DNA from: Planctomycetota bacterium
GTDB taxonomy: Bacteria > Planctomycetota > UBA1135 > GCA-002686595
Length of the DNA stretch: 64,000 nt
Assembly (NCBI GenBank): GCA_020638875.1
Contig: JACKHS010000018.1
Location: forward strand, 1-64,000
Reading direction: 5' to 3'
Shown: piece by piece, positions 33,964 through 44,174 of the stretch
Layout: the number at the start of each line of letters is the position of its first letter
Position numbering within the stretch: the stretch's first letter is position 1
Made by a program: the position numbers and the translations under genes
Notes under the pieces: model-generated
Seen by the model: the letters and a program-made list of their open reading frames with translations, nothing else
The model's database searches: none
Told to the model about the DNA's origin: nothing

Positions 33964-34272
33964 CCCGCGGCGCCCGGGCCGGCGGTGCCGCCTGCGCTCG
34001 ACGGGCCCGGCTCGGCGAGCGAGCCCAAGAGTCGGAGCGCGGGCCAAAGAGAGAGGCGAGGTACCCCCCCCGGGTACCTCGCCTCATGTGTGAGGGGTGT
34101 TGGCCCCTGTGCTCTCTGGCGCGTGGAGCGTCCCTGAGGTCGCTCCCACCCCCTCGCAGCAGGGAGTGCCCGCGTCAGCGACAGGTTGGGCGAAGGGCGG
34201 GCCGGAAATGTTCTCCGAGATTTGGACAAATTCACGGGAACCCCACCCCGCGGCTCCGGTCCCCTTCGAGCC
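33964..34272. other. Intergenic region with a 14-bp hairpin and a rod-like candidate RNA
   Basis: No gene is visible. After the 34053-34085 hairpin, GTGAGGGGTG at 34090-34099 can pair with CACCCCCTCGC at 34147-34157, closing over an inner GGAGCG/CGCTCC hairpin (34125-34146) and a large unpaired segment. That shape, a stem with a wide central bubble, recalls 6S-type RNAs, but no conserved 6S bases were identified. The right end contains AT-rich bases (TTCTCCGAGATTTGGACAAA) that may be the promoter of the alkyltransferase-like gene. Confidence 0.35.
34053..34085. terminator. 14-bp perfect hairpin, terminator-like
   Basis: GAGGCGAGGTACCC pairs perfectly with its complement across five C bases. 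The plus strand continues ATGTGTG; the minus strand continues TCTCTTTGG. It could end the prlC-MBL operon or a minus-strand small RNA. Confidence 0.55.
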
Positions 34273-34608
34273 ATGACTCCGAAAGCCACTCCCCCCGCCC
34301 CCGACGAGCTCGAGCAGCGCCTGCGCGCCACCGTGGACGCCGTCCCGGCGGGGTGCGTCACGACCTACGGCCGCATCGCCGAGGAGGCCGGGCTGCCGGG
34401 CCGGGCGCGGCGCGTCGGGCGCCTGCTCAAGGAGCTGCCGGCCAAGAGCCCGCTGCCCTGGCACCGCGTCGTCGGCGCCTCGGGGCGCTCCAGCCTGCCG
34501 CCCGGCAGCCGCCCGTTCCGCGAGCAGCGCCGGCGCCTGAAGGCCGAGGGGGTGCCGATGGACCCGCGCGGCAAGGTCGACCTGGTGCGCTACGGCTGGC
34601 GGCCGTGA
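34273..34608 (+). CDS. Alkyltransferase-like protein (ATL, MGMT fold without the active Cys)
   Basis: A 111-residue protein with the O6-alkylguanine-DNA alkyltransferase C-terminal fold: VPAGCVTTYGRIAEEAGLPG and RARRVGRLL, the helix-turn-helix that flips the base. The active-site motif PCHRV reads PWHRV at residues 62-66, with Trp63 replacing the methyl-accepting Cys. This marks it as an alkyltransferase-like protein, which binds alkylated guanine and recruits nucleotide excision repair rather than repairing directly. No Shine-Dalgarno sequence is evident. It lies behind a structured intergenic region. Confidence 0.9.
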   Translation: MTPKATPPAPDELEQRLRATVDAVPAGCVTTYGRIAEEAGLPGRARRVGRLLKELPAKSPLPWHRVVGASGRSSLPPGSRPFREQRRRLKAEGVPMDPRGKVDLVRYGWRP

Positions 34609-34633
34609 CGGGCCGTCGGTGCCGGCGCCGCGC

Positions 34634-35044
34634 TCACTCGCTGGGGAGCTCGGCCCAGTCGCTCGGCGAGAAGTCGTAGTCCGCCCCCGGCGCGAGCTTG
34701 TGCGTCTCGTCCCCGACGCGCACCTCGTCCCCGCGCCAGTGCACCTCGCCGCCGTCGAACAGGAAGGTCCACGTGCCGGTCACCTGCTCGAAGCGGTAGT
34801 CCACGCGCTCGCCGCGCGGCGCGTCGTGGAAGCGCGCGGTGACGCCCTCCACGGTCAGCACGAGGTCGCGTCCTTCGAGCACCATCGACCAGCTCCGGCC
34901 CGTCGAGATCAGCGTCGCGATGCGCCCGCGAGGGAACAGCGAGCCCACCGTCACCACGGTGGGCGCGTCGCCGTCGCGACGCGGGCCGGCGCAGGCCGTG
35001 ACGAGGAGCAGCGCGGCGAGGAGCGGGGTCTTGGGCGTCTGCAT
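34634..35044 (-). CDS. Small lipoprotein of unknown function
   Basis: A 136-residue protein with a lipoprotein signal peptide (MQTPKTPLLAALLLVTAC) and lipidated Cys near residue 18. The mature part is beta-rich (GRSWSMVLEGRDLVLTVEG, YRFEQVTGTWTFLFDGG) and ends in acidic residues. No family is recognised. CAAGCT ends 6 nt before the ATG. It converges on the alkyltransferase-like gene with a 25-nt gap and is downstream of, but probably independent from, the EamA transporter gene. Confidence 0.65.
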   Translation of the reverse strand: MQTPKTPLLAALLLVTACAGPRRDGDAPTVVTVGSLFPRGRIATLISTGRSWSMVLEGRDLVLTVEGVTARFHDAPRGERVDYRFEQVTGTWTFLFDGGEVHWRGDEVRVGDETHKLAPGADYDFSPSDWAELPSE

Positions 35045-35050
35045 GCGCGG

Positions 35051-35056
35051 AGCTTG
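35051..35056 (-). promoter_or_regulatory. Possible leaderless -10 element of the small lipoprotein gene
   Basis: CAAGCT on the minus strand, 6 nt before the ATG; weak match, common spacing. Confidence 0.28.
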
Positions 35057-35093
35057 CCGACTCGGCGCGCCGCGCGCCAGCCTCGCCCGGGGC

Positions 35094-36020
35094 TCAGGCG
35101 CGCGCGCGGTGCCGCAGCACCACCAGGATGCCCGTGACCACCAGCGCCGCGCCGAGGTAGCCCGCGCCCCCCACCGCGTCGGCCGGCGCCCAGCTCGCGC
35201 CGCTGGCGTGCAGGACCACGGTGGCGGCGAGCGTGATGAGCGGGTTCAGCGTGATGACCACGCTCACCTGGTAGGCCGGCAGGCGCTTGAGCGCCTCGCC
35301 GATCGCGCCGTAGGCGAGCAGCGTGTTCGCGCCCAGGAAGCCCATCAGCGCCCACATCCCCGCGCTCAGGCCGGCGAGCGCGCTCCAGTCGACCAGCGGC
35401 CAGAGCGTCAGCGTCGGCACGAGGTACAGCAGCAGGTTCAGGTCCTGCGGCGCGAGGCCGCGCCCCGAGAGGTGCTTCTGCAGCGCGGCGTAGCCGACCC
35501 ACGCGACCGCCGCCGCCAGGATCAGCAGGTTGCCCTCGCGCAGCGCGCTCGCCGCGACGACGCCGCCGCGCGCCTGGTCCCAGGCGAAGAGCGTGAAGCC
35601 CGCCAGCGCGGCCGCGCAGCCGACGACCTGCTTGCGCGTGAGGCGCTCGCGGAAGACCACCACGCCGACGAGCGCGAGCATCAGCGGCGCCGTCTGGATC
35701 AGCACCTGCGCGTTGCTCGGCGTCGTGCGCGCGAGGCCGGCCAGGTAGCCGAGGTAGTTCGCCGTCAGGCACAGCGCCGCGACCAGCCCGAGCAGCGGCG
35801 GGCGGCGCAGGATCCCCAGGCGCGAGCCGTCGCGCCGGCCGACGAACAGCGCGAGCAGCGCGAACGCGAAGGCGAAGCGGAACCACACGATGGTCAGCAC
35901 CGGCACCTCGCGCGTGGCGACCTTCATCGCGATGGCGAGGAAGCCCCACAGGAGCGCCGTGAAGCCGGCGGCCAGGAGGCCCAGGCGCCGCTCGCGGTCG
36001 GGGGTCGTGGAGCTCGTCAT
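35094..36020 (-). CDS. EamA/DMT-family transporter
   Basis: A 308-residue membrane protein with ten hydrophobic segments in two EamA repeats: FTALLWGFLAIAMKVA to LAGFTLFAWD, and LLILAAAVAWVGYAAL to LVVTGILVVL. The first repeat carries the typical RTTPSNAQVLIQTAPLMLAL and FRERLTRKQ signatures. DMT permeases export or import amino acids, nucleotide sugars or drugs; the substrate cannot be told. The ATG start lies 102 nt from the divergent PRMT gene. Confidence 0.9.
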   Translation of the reverse strand: MTSSTTPDRERRLGLLAAGFTALLWGFLAIAMKVATREVPVLTIVWFRFAFAFALLALFVGRRDGSRLGILRRPPLLGLVAALCLTANYLGYLAGLARTTPSNAQVLIQTAPLMLALVGVVVFRERLTRKQVVGCAAALAGFTLFAWDQARGGVVAASALREGNLLILAAAVAWVGYAALQKHLSGRGLAPQDLNLLLYLVPTLTLWPLVDWSALAGLSAGMWALMGFLGANTLLAYGAIGEALKRLPAYQVSVVITLNPLITLAATVVLHASGASWAPADAVGGAGYLGAALVVTGILVVLRHRARA

Positions 36021-36086
36021 GGCGCGCGCCGCGGCGCGCGCGGCGCCACATCCCAACGCGCGGCGGCGCCGCGTCAAGGCCCCGGC

Positions 36087-36092
36087 TATGCT
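36087..36092 (+). promoter_or_regulatory. Putative -10 element of the PRMT gene
   Basis: TATGCT, 29 nt before the ATG; a GGAG ribosome site at 36113-36116 follows, so this gene is leadered. Confidence 0.42.
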
Positions 36093-36112
36093 CTCCGGCC
36101 CCCCAGGCCCCC

Positions 36113-36116
36113 GGAG
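36113..36116 (+). promoter_or_regulatory. Ribosome binding site of the PRMT gene
   Basis: GGAG, 5 nt before the ATG; it supports that start. Confidence 0.5.
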
Positions 36117-36121
36117 CGCCC

Positions 36122-37105
36122 ATGCAGACCGACGACAGCGACTACTTCCACGGCTACGCCAGCGCCGAGGTGCACCGCATGATGCTCGCGGACCGCGCGC
36201 GCACCGACGCCTACCGCCGCGCGATCGAGGCGGTCGTGCGCCCCGGCGCGACGGTGCTCGACGTGGGCGCCGGCACGGGCATCCTGAGCCTGTTCGCCGC
36301 GCGCGCCGGCGCGCGCCGCGTGTACGCCGTCGACGAGTCCGAGATCCTCGAGACCACGCGCGAGCTCGTGCGCCGCAACGGCTACGCGGGCGTGATCGAG
36401 TGCGTCGACGGCCGCGCCGAGGAGGTCGACCTGCCCGAGCGCGTCGACGTGCTGGTCTCGGAGTGGATGGGCCTGTTCGGACTCACCGAGGCCATGTTCG
36501 AGTCGGTGGTCGCCGCCACCCACAAGCACCTCGCGCCCGCGGGCGTCGTGATCCCCGGCGCGCTGCGCCTGTGCCTCGCGCCCGTCCGCGACGACGAGCT
36601 GTACGCGCGCAAGGGCCTCGGCTTCTGGACGCCCGACCTCTACGGCTTCGACTACACGCCGATGGTGCGCCACGAGCTGCGCGACCTCGAGACCAACACC
36701 GTCGACGGGCGCCGGGCGATCCCGCTGGCCGCGCCGCGCACGATCGCGCGCTTCGACGCCTACACGACGCCGGCCGAGGCCTACTGGTTCGACGAGGAGG
36801 TCACCTTCGAGGTGCTGCGCGGCGGGCCGTGCCACGGTTTCCTCGGCTGGTTCGAGGCCGAGCTCGCCGAGGGCGTGCTGCTCTCGACCGCCGCGGACCA
36901 GCCCTACACGCACTGGCGGCAGTCCTGGTTCCCGCTCAAGGAGCGCGCGCTGCAGGCCGGCGACCTCGTCGAGCTGCGGCTGCGCGCGACGCGCGACGTC
37001 AAGGTCGACGCGCGCAAGCCGCTCTACTTCGCGCACGGCCGCGTGGTGCGCGCCGGCGCCGTCGTGGACGAGTTCCACTACGGCTACGCGAGCACCTACG
37101 CCTGA
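36122..37105 (+). CDS. Protein arginine N-methyltransferase (eukaryotic type I-like PRMT)
   Basis: A 327-residue methyltransferase carrying every PRMT hallmark. These are YFHGY at 8-12 with HRMMLADRARTDAYRRAI, the SAM loop VLDVGAGTGILSLFAARAGA at 45-64, the double-E loop SEWMGLFGLTEAM with E114 and E123, and the THW loop at 263-265. The C-terminal beta-barrel with a dimerisation arm is present. Such enzymes transfer methyl groups from SAM to protein arginines. The YFxxY and SEWMG motifs point to type I (asymmetric dimethylation). Its target is unknown. The start has a GGAG site 5 nt upstream. It ends 4 nt before the convergent sulfatase-fold gene. Confidence 0.88.
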   Translation: MQTDDSDYFHGYASAEVHRMMLADRARTDAYRRAIEAVVRPGATVLDVGAGTGILSLFAARAGARRVYAVDESEILETTRELVRRNGYAGVIECVDGRAEEVDLPERVDVLVSEWMGLFGLTEAMFESVVAATHKHLAPAGVVIPGALRLCLAPVRDDELYARKGLGFWTPDLYGFDYTPMVRHELRDLETNTVDGRRAIPLAAPRTIARFDAYTTPAEAYWFDEEVTFEVLRGGPCHGFLGWFEAELAEGVLLSTAADQPYTHWRQSWFPLKERALQAGDLVELRLRATRDVKVDARKPLYFAHGRVVRAGAVVDEFHYGYASTYA

Positions 37106-37109
37106 CGCG

Positions 37110-39569
37110 TCACTCGTCGTCGAGGTAGCCGATGCCGTCGAGCAGCTCCATCGTCGCGGCGCCGCCGCCGATGTGCAGGCCGTCCCGGCGCCGCGTGCGC
37201 TGCTCGGCGAGGCTCTCGCGGATCGTCGCCTCGAGCCGCGCGGCGATCTCGGGGTGCTGCGCCGCGACGTCCACGCGCTCCTCGGGGTCGCTCTCGACGT
37301 CGTAGAGGCGCGACTGCCCGCCGGGCGGCGCGTCCTTGGCCGGGACGCCGAAGTCGGAGCCCTCGGGCGCGAGGTGCAACACCCAGCGGCCCTCGCGCAC
37401 GGCGTAGATCGGCTGACGCCCGACGCGGCCGTTCCAGTGGCCGTGCGTCGTCGCCGAGAAGACCGGCCGTTCCGGCAAGGTGTCGGGGTGCGCGAGGTCG
37501 AGGAAGTCCACCCCGCGCGTGAGCTCCGCGCCGCCCAGGCGCGCGAGGGTCGGCGCGACGTGGCGGTTCGAGACTGGCGTCGCGACGCGCACGCCCTGCG
37601 GCAGCCCGGGCCCGGCCATCACGAGCGGCACGTGCACGAGCTCGTGGTGCACGCTCTGACCGTGCGCGAGGTAGCCGTGGTCGAGCCACTCCTCGCCGTG
37701 GTCGCTGGTGAACACGATCACCGTCTCGTCGAGCAGGTCGTGTCGCTCGAGCTCGCTCACGACGAAGCCGATGAACTCGTCGCCGGTGAGGATCGACGCG
37801 TCGTAGAGGCTCTCGAGGTGGCGCACGTTCGGCAGCGGGACGAGCTTCTCGAACTCCTGCTCGCCGAGACCTTGCTGCTGCGCCCAGTACGCCGCCTTGA
37901 CGTAGCCGGCGTGCACCTGCTGCCCGGGGAAGCCCTCGGGCGCGGGCTCGCCCACCGCCGCCATGGCGTCCTCCTCCGGGAAGTACGGCGAGTGCGGGTC
38001 GACGAGGTGCAGGTACAGGAAGAAGCGCAGCCCCGCGTGCAGGTCGATCCAGTCGCGCACCTCCGCGACGAGCTTCTGGCTCTTCAGGAACTGCGCGCCG
38101 CCGTTGACGAAGGTCTCGAAGCCCTGGTGGAAGTTCTTCTGCTTGGAGACGAGCGGGTTGCAGGTGAACGCGCCGGTCGTGTAGCCGCGCGCCTGCAGCG
38201 CCTCCGCGAGCGTCTCGTTCTCGCCCAGCAGGTAACAGGCCGAGTCGTCGGTGACGCCGTGCTCGTCGGGCAGGAGGCCGGTGAGGATCGACGCGGTCGA
38301 GGGCCACGTCCAGCTCGAGGCCGAGCGCGCCTCCTCGTACGTCACGCCGCGCGCGGAGAGCGCGTCCAGCGCCGGCGTCGTGGCCTTGCCGTACTCGTAG
38401 GTCGAGCTGTGGTCGGCGCGCATCGTGTCCTGCACGACCAGCACGATGTTCGGCTTGTCCGGGCTCGACTCGCGGCGCTGCACCTGCGTCGTGGAGCGCA
38501 GCGTCACGCCGCCGAAGCCCACGCGCAGCGGCGCGCCCTTGCGCACGTCCTCGTCCTTGAAGCCCAGCACGGCCGTGCGCAGCGTCACGACGTCGCCGGG
38601 CTTCAGCTCGAGCTCGGGCGCGTTGCGCGACGCGCGGCGCCAGTGCGGGTCGAACTCCTGCCCGCTCTTCGCGCCGTGCACCTCCTGCAGGCTCATGAAG
38701 ACGCGCTTGTCGTTGACGCGCACCTCGAAGCCGACCTTGATCGAGCGCTTCGCGAGCGCGACGGGCACGCTCTGGTCGACGCCCGCGGCGAAGTCGAGCC
38801 GCACCGGGCCGTCCTCGGGCTCGACGCGGAACTCCACCGTCGCCGGCGGCGGCATGATGAGCGCCGGCAAGTCGCCGCCGTCGACGCGGTAGTCCACCTT
38901 CGGCGTCAGGATGCCCGGCGCGGGCGCCTGCGCCGGGTGCTGATCGAGCACGGTCCAGGTCTCGGGGGCGAAGGCCACCTCGCGGCGCACCTGCTGCACC
39001 TCCATCCACGGCAGCTGGCGCGCGTGATACAGGCGCGAGCCGATCGGCACCAGCGCCAGCAGCGCCGCGCCGAGGACGGCGGCGGCCGTCCAGGCCCGCG
39101 CCGACCAGCGCGGTCCGGCCTGCGCGCTGCGCACGGCCGCGACGAGCGCGATCGCGGCGACGAGCGCCGTCGCGGCGAGCCCCTCGAGCGTGAGCAGCGT
39201 CCCCGAGGGCAGTTGGTCGAAGCGCTGCTCGCGCGGCGCGAAGGGCAGGCCGACGACGCCGCTCCACGTCGCGCAGAAGGCGAGCGGCAGGGCCAGCCAC
39301 CAGTGCGCGCGCCGGCCGCGCAGCAGCGGCCAGACCAGCAGGCCGGCGAGCGCGCCCCAGGCCATCGGCCAGCCGTACTCGGCGCCGATCGCGAGGCCGA
39401 GCCGCCACTGCCGCAGCTCGAGCGTCAGGCCTTCCGCACCGCGGCAGCCGAGCTCCAGGAGCGCCTGCCCGCGCCAGAGCCCGACCAGGGCTCCGATGCA
39501 GGCGCCGATCCACGCGGCGGTCAGCGCGCCGCGTGCGCCAGTCGAGTTGTCGTCGGGGGAGTCAACCAT
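37110..39569 (-). CDS. Membrane-anchored sulfatase-fold protein with Thr nucleophile site
   Basis: An 819-residue protein. About five transmembrane helices fill residues 15-185, for example AAWIGACIGALVGLW and WLALPLAFCATWSGVVGL. A beta-rich periplasmic domain spans ~190-370 and the sulfatase-fold domain lies from ~375 to the end. That domain has VVQDTMRADH, the site WTWPSTASILTG, FTSDHGEEWLDHG and HGHW. As in the lipoprotein at 4766, Thr occupies the place of the formylglycine Cys/Ser. It may transfer phospho-groups onto envelope glycans, as do Thr-nucleophile relatives; the substrate is not known. The ATG was preferred over a GTG 24 nt upstream because TAGGCT abuts the GTG, leaving a leader only for the ATG. 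Confidence 0.82.
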   Translation of the reverse strand: MVDSPDDNSTGARGALTAAWIGACIGALVGLWRGQALLELGCRGAEGLTLELRQWRLGLAIGAEYGWPMAWGALAGLLVWPLLRGRRAHWWLALPLAFCATWSGVVGLPFAPREQRFDQLPSGTLLTLEGLAATALVAAIALVAAVRSAQAGPRWSARAWTAAAVLGAALLALVPIGSRLYHARQLPWMEVQQVRREVAFAPETWTVLDQHPAQAPAPGILTPKVDYRVDGGDLPALIMPPPATVEFRVEPEDGPVRLDFAAGVDQSVPVALAKRSIKVGFEVRVNDKRVFMSLQEVHGAKSGQEFDPHWRRASRNAPELELKPGDVVTLRTAVLGFKDEDVRKGAPLRVGFGGVTLRSTTQVQRRESSPDKPNIVLVVQDTMRADHSSTYEYGKATTPALDALSARGVTYEEARSASSWTWPSTASILTGLLPDEHGVTDDSACYLLGENETLAEALQARGYTTGAFTCNPLVSKQKNFHQGFETFVNGGAQFLKSQKLVAEVRDWIDLHAGLRFFLYLHLVDPHSPYFPEEDAMAAVGEPAPEGFPGQQVHAGYVKAAYWAQQQGLGEQEFEKLVPLPNVRHLESLYDASILTGDEFIGFVVSELERHDLLDETVIVFTSDHGEEWLDHGYLAHGQSVHHELVHVPLVMAGPGLPQGVRVATPVSNRHVAPTLARLGGAELTRGVDFLDLAHPDTLPERPVFSATTHGHWNGRVGRQPIYAVREGRWVLHLAPEGSDFGVPAKDAPPGGQSRLYDVESDPEERVDVAAQHPEIAARLEATIRESLAEQRTRRRDGLHIGGGAATMELLDGIGYLDDE

Positions 39570-39593
39570 CGAGCCGGGGGTCGAGGGCGCCAC

Positions 39594-39599
39594 AGCCTA
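39594..39599 (-). promoter_or_regulatory. Putative -10 element of the membrane sulfatase-fold gene
   Basis: TAGGCT on the minus strand, 24 nt before the chosen ATG. Confidence 0.35.
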
Positions 39600-39654
39600 C
39601 CAGTGACCCGGCCGAAGGGGCGGCGCAGAATTCCGCCGACCTCGAAGCGCGCCC

Positions 39655-40929
39655 TCAGCGCGCGCGGCGCCGACCGAACGCGAGGTACAGCGGCAGCCCC
39701 GCCGCGACGGTCAACGCGCCCCACCCGGCCGCCGCGGGATCGCGCACGACGAAGTAGGCCGAGCTGCCCAGCGTGAGGGTCAGGTACACGAGCGGCGTCA
39801 GCGGCCAGCCGCGCACCGCCACGCGCGCCGCGCCCTCGCGCCGCCGCAGGGCCACGAGCCCCGCGATCGTCGCGGCGCTCGAGACGCCGAGCGTGAAGCT
39901 CGTGTAGTCGAGCAGGTCCTTCAGGTCGCTGCGCAGCACCGCCACCGCGGCCAGGAGCGCCTGGAACGCGACCGCCGCCGTGGGCACGTCGCCGCGGAAG
40001 GCGAGCCGCTGCGGGAACAGCCCGTCCGCGGCCATGCGCGCGTAGACGCGCGGGCCCGCGAGCATCAGCGCCGAGACGGAGGTGAACAGCGCCAGCCCGA
40101 CCACGGCGCCCACGACGCGCGCCGCGCCCTCGCCGCCCAGCGCACGCGCGGCGACGAGCGCGACGTCGGCCTGCCCCGCGAGCTCGCCCGGCGGCGCCGC
40201 GTACAGGAAGATCGCGTTGAGCACGAGGTAGGTCAGCGTCACCGCGCCGCACCCGAGCAGCAGCGAGCGGCCCGCGTTGCGCTCGGCGTCGCGCACCTCG
40301 CCGGCGACGTAGATCGTCGCGTTCCAGCCCGAGTACGCGAGCGAGATCCACACCAGGCTGACCGCGAAGGCGCCCACGCCGCCCGTCGCGCCCGTGCTGG
40401 ACGCGGCGCTGGGCTCGAGCCGCCACGCGGCGAGCAGCGCCAGGCCGGCGAGCAGCGCGAGCTTCAGCACGACGGCCGCGTTCTGCAGCGCCAGGCCCGC
40501 GCCGCGCCGCCAGCCGTGCAGCACGAAGGCCAGCGCGAGGCTGCCGAGCGCCACGCTGCCGTGCGGCACCTCGACGCGCAGCGCGGAGCCGAGGTAGACC
40601 TCGAGCGCGAGCGCCGCGAACGCGAGCGGCGCGGTGAAGCCCGCGAGCAGCGAGACCCAGCCGGCCAGGAAGCCCGCCGCGGGGTGCGTGGTGCGCGAGA
40701 GGAAGGTGTACTCGCCGCCCGAGTCGGGGAAGCGCCGCGCGAGCGCCGCGTAGCACAGCGTGCCGCACAGCGCGACGACGCCGCCCACCGCCCACGCCGC
40801 GAGCACGAGCGGGCGCGAGCCGAGGTCGGCCAGCGCGAAGCCCGAGGTGGTGAAGACGCCCGCGCCGATCATGCTCGCCACCACGAGCAACGTCGCGCTG
40901 CCGAGGCCGATGCGGGGCGTCGCGTCCAT
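39655..40929 (-). CDS. APC-family amino-acid permease
   Basis: A 424-residue, 12-helix amino acid/polyamine/organocation transporter. The first helix contains VVASMIGAGVFTTSGFAL, the GxG substrate site of the family. RFPDSGGEYTFLSRT, YSGWNATIYVAGEVRDAERN and the unwound sixth-helix region AYSGWN are further APC signatures. Substrate specificity is not readable. The ATG start is supported by TAGCTT ending 7 nt upstream. It follows the ABC-F gene by about 60 nt on the same strand but probably has its own promoter. Confidence 0.9.
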   Translation of the reverse strand: MDATPRIGLGSATLLVVASMIGAGVFTTSGFALADLGSRPLVLAAWAVGGVVALCGTLCYAALARRFPDSGGEYTFLSRTTHPAAGFLAGWVSLLAGFTAPLAFAALALEVYLGSALRVEVPHGSVALGSLALAFVLHGWRRGAGLALQNAAVVLKLALLAGLALLAAWRLEPSAASSTGATGGVGAFAVSLVWISLAYSGWNATIYVAGEVRDAERNAGRSLLLGCGAVTLTYLVLNAIFLYAAPPGELAGQADVALVAARALGGEGAARVVGAVVGLALFTSVSALMLAGPRVYARMAADGLFPQRLAFRGDVPTAAVAFQALLAAVAVLRSDLKDLLDYTSFTLGVSSAATIAGLVALRRREGAARVAVRGWPLTPLVYLTLTLGSSAYFVVRDPAAAGWGALTVAAGLPLYLAFGRRRAR

Positions 40930-40936
40930 GGCGCGC

Positions 40937-40942
40937 AAGCTA
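40937..40942 (-). promoter_or_regulatory. Putative leaderless -10 element of the amino-acid permease gene
   Basis: TAGCTT on the minus strand, 7 nt before the ATG. Confidence 0.4.
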
Positions 40943-40992
40943 CTCGACGGGCGCGCCGCGCGCGCGCACGAAGCGCGGGGGGAGCGCGCGCC

Positions 40993-42827
<1,835 letters not shown>

Positions 42828-44161
42828 GACGCGCGGGCCCGCCGCGCCGCCGCGCCGCCGCGCGCGCGCCCGCGTCGCGCGGCCCCGCGCCGGCCCGCCC
42901 CCGCGGGACGCGGCGCGTCGCCCTCGCCCGCGAAGTCGCGCATCCGCCGCCGCGGCAAGGGCTCGCCCAGCGCCGCCTCGAGCTCCGCGACGAGCTCGCG
43001 ATCGGCGTGCGTCACGAAGGTCAGCGCCTTGCCGACGGCCTCGCCGCGGCCGGTGCGCCCGAGGCGGTGCGTGTACGTCTCGGCCGTGCCGGGCACGTCG
43101 TAGTTCACCACGTGGCTGACGCCCGCGACGTCCAGCCCGCGCGCGGCGAGGTCGGTGGCGACGAGCACGTCGTAGCGCCCCTCGCGGAAGCCGCCCAGCG
43201 CCTCGTCGCGCTGGCGCTGCGTCAGGTCGCCGTGCAGCGCGGTGCAGCGGTGGCCGGCCTCGTCGAGGTCGCGCGCGAGCTCCCGCGCGCGTTGCTTGGT
43301 GCGCAGGAAGACGATGCCCTTCTCGAAGCCGCGCTCGCCGAGCACCTCGGTCAGGAGGCGCAGCTTGTCCTTCGCGCGCACGGCGCACAGCGCGTGCTCC
43401 ACGCCCGCGGCGGGTGCGTTGGGCGCGAGCTCGACGCGGTGCGGCGACGAGAGGAAGCGCTCGGCGAGCGCGCGCACCTCGTGCGGCAGCGTGGCCGAGA
43501 AGAACAGCGTCTGGCGCTTGGCCGGCAGCGCCTCGAGCAGCTCGCGGATGGCCGGCAGGAAGCCGAGCTCGAGCATGTGGTCGGCCTCGTCGAGCACGAC
43601 CGCCTCGACGCGCCCGAGGTCGGCGCGCTCCTTGTTCAGGAGGTCGAGCAGGCGCCCGGGCGTCGCGACGACGAGCTCGGGCCGCGCGGCGAGCGCCTTC
43701 GACTGCGGCCCGGTCGGCACGCCGCCCACGACCAGCGCGGCGCGCAGGCCGGTGTAGCGCCCGAGGCGCTCGGCCTCGGCGTGGATCTGCGTCGCGAGCT
43801 CGCGCGTCGGCGCGAGCACGACGAGCCGCGGCCCGCTGGCGCGCCGGCGCGACAGGCGCTCGAGCAGCGGCACGAGGAACGCGGCCGTCTTGCCCGTGCC
43901 GGTCTGCGCGAGGCCGAGCAGGTCGCGCCCCTCGAGGATCGGCGCGATGGCCTTGGCCTGGATCGGCCGCGGCGACTCGTAGCCCGCCTCGGCGAGGCCC
44001 TTGCGCACCTTGGGCCCGAGGCCGAAGGTCTTGAAGCTCTGCTTGCCCATGGACGCGGCGCGGTCGCCGTGGCGCCGCGGGCGCGGAGGGTAGCGCGCCT
44101 CCCGCGCGGCGAGAAGCGCCGCCCTGCGCGCGCCGTCGTGGCCTCGGCGCGCCGCGCTCGC

Positions 44162-44167
44162 TATCCT
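44162..44167 (+). promoter_or_regulatory. Putative leaderless -10 element of pduS
   Basis: TATCCT ends 7 nt before the ATG. Confidence 0.42.
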
Positions 44168-44174
44168 CCCCGCC

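Noticed and set aside
34053..34085. Inverted repeat end of a mobile element
   Set aside because: The repeat is a compact hairpin with a 5-nt loop and no transposase or target-site duplication, so a terminator or RNA is more likely.
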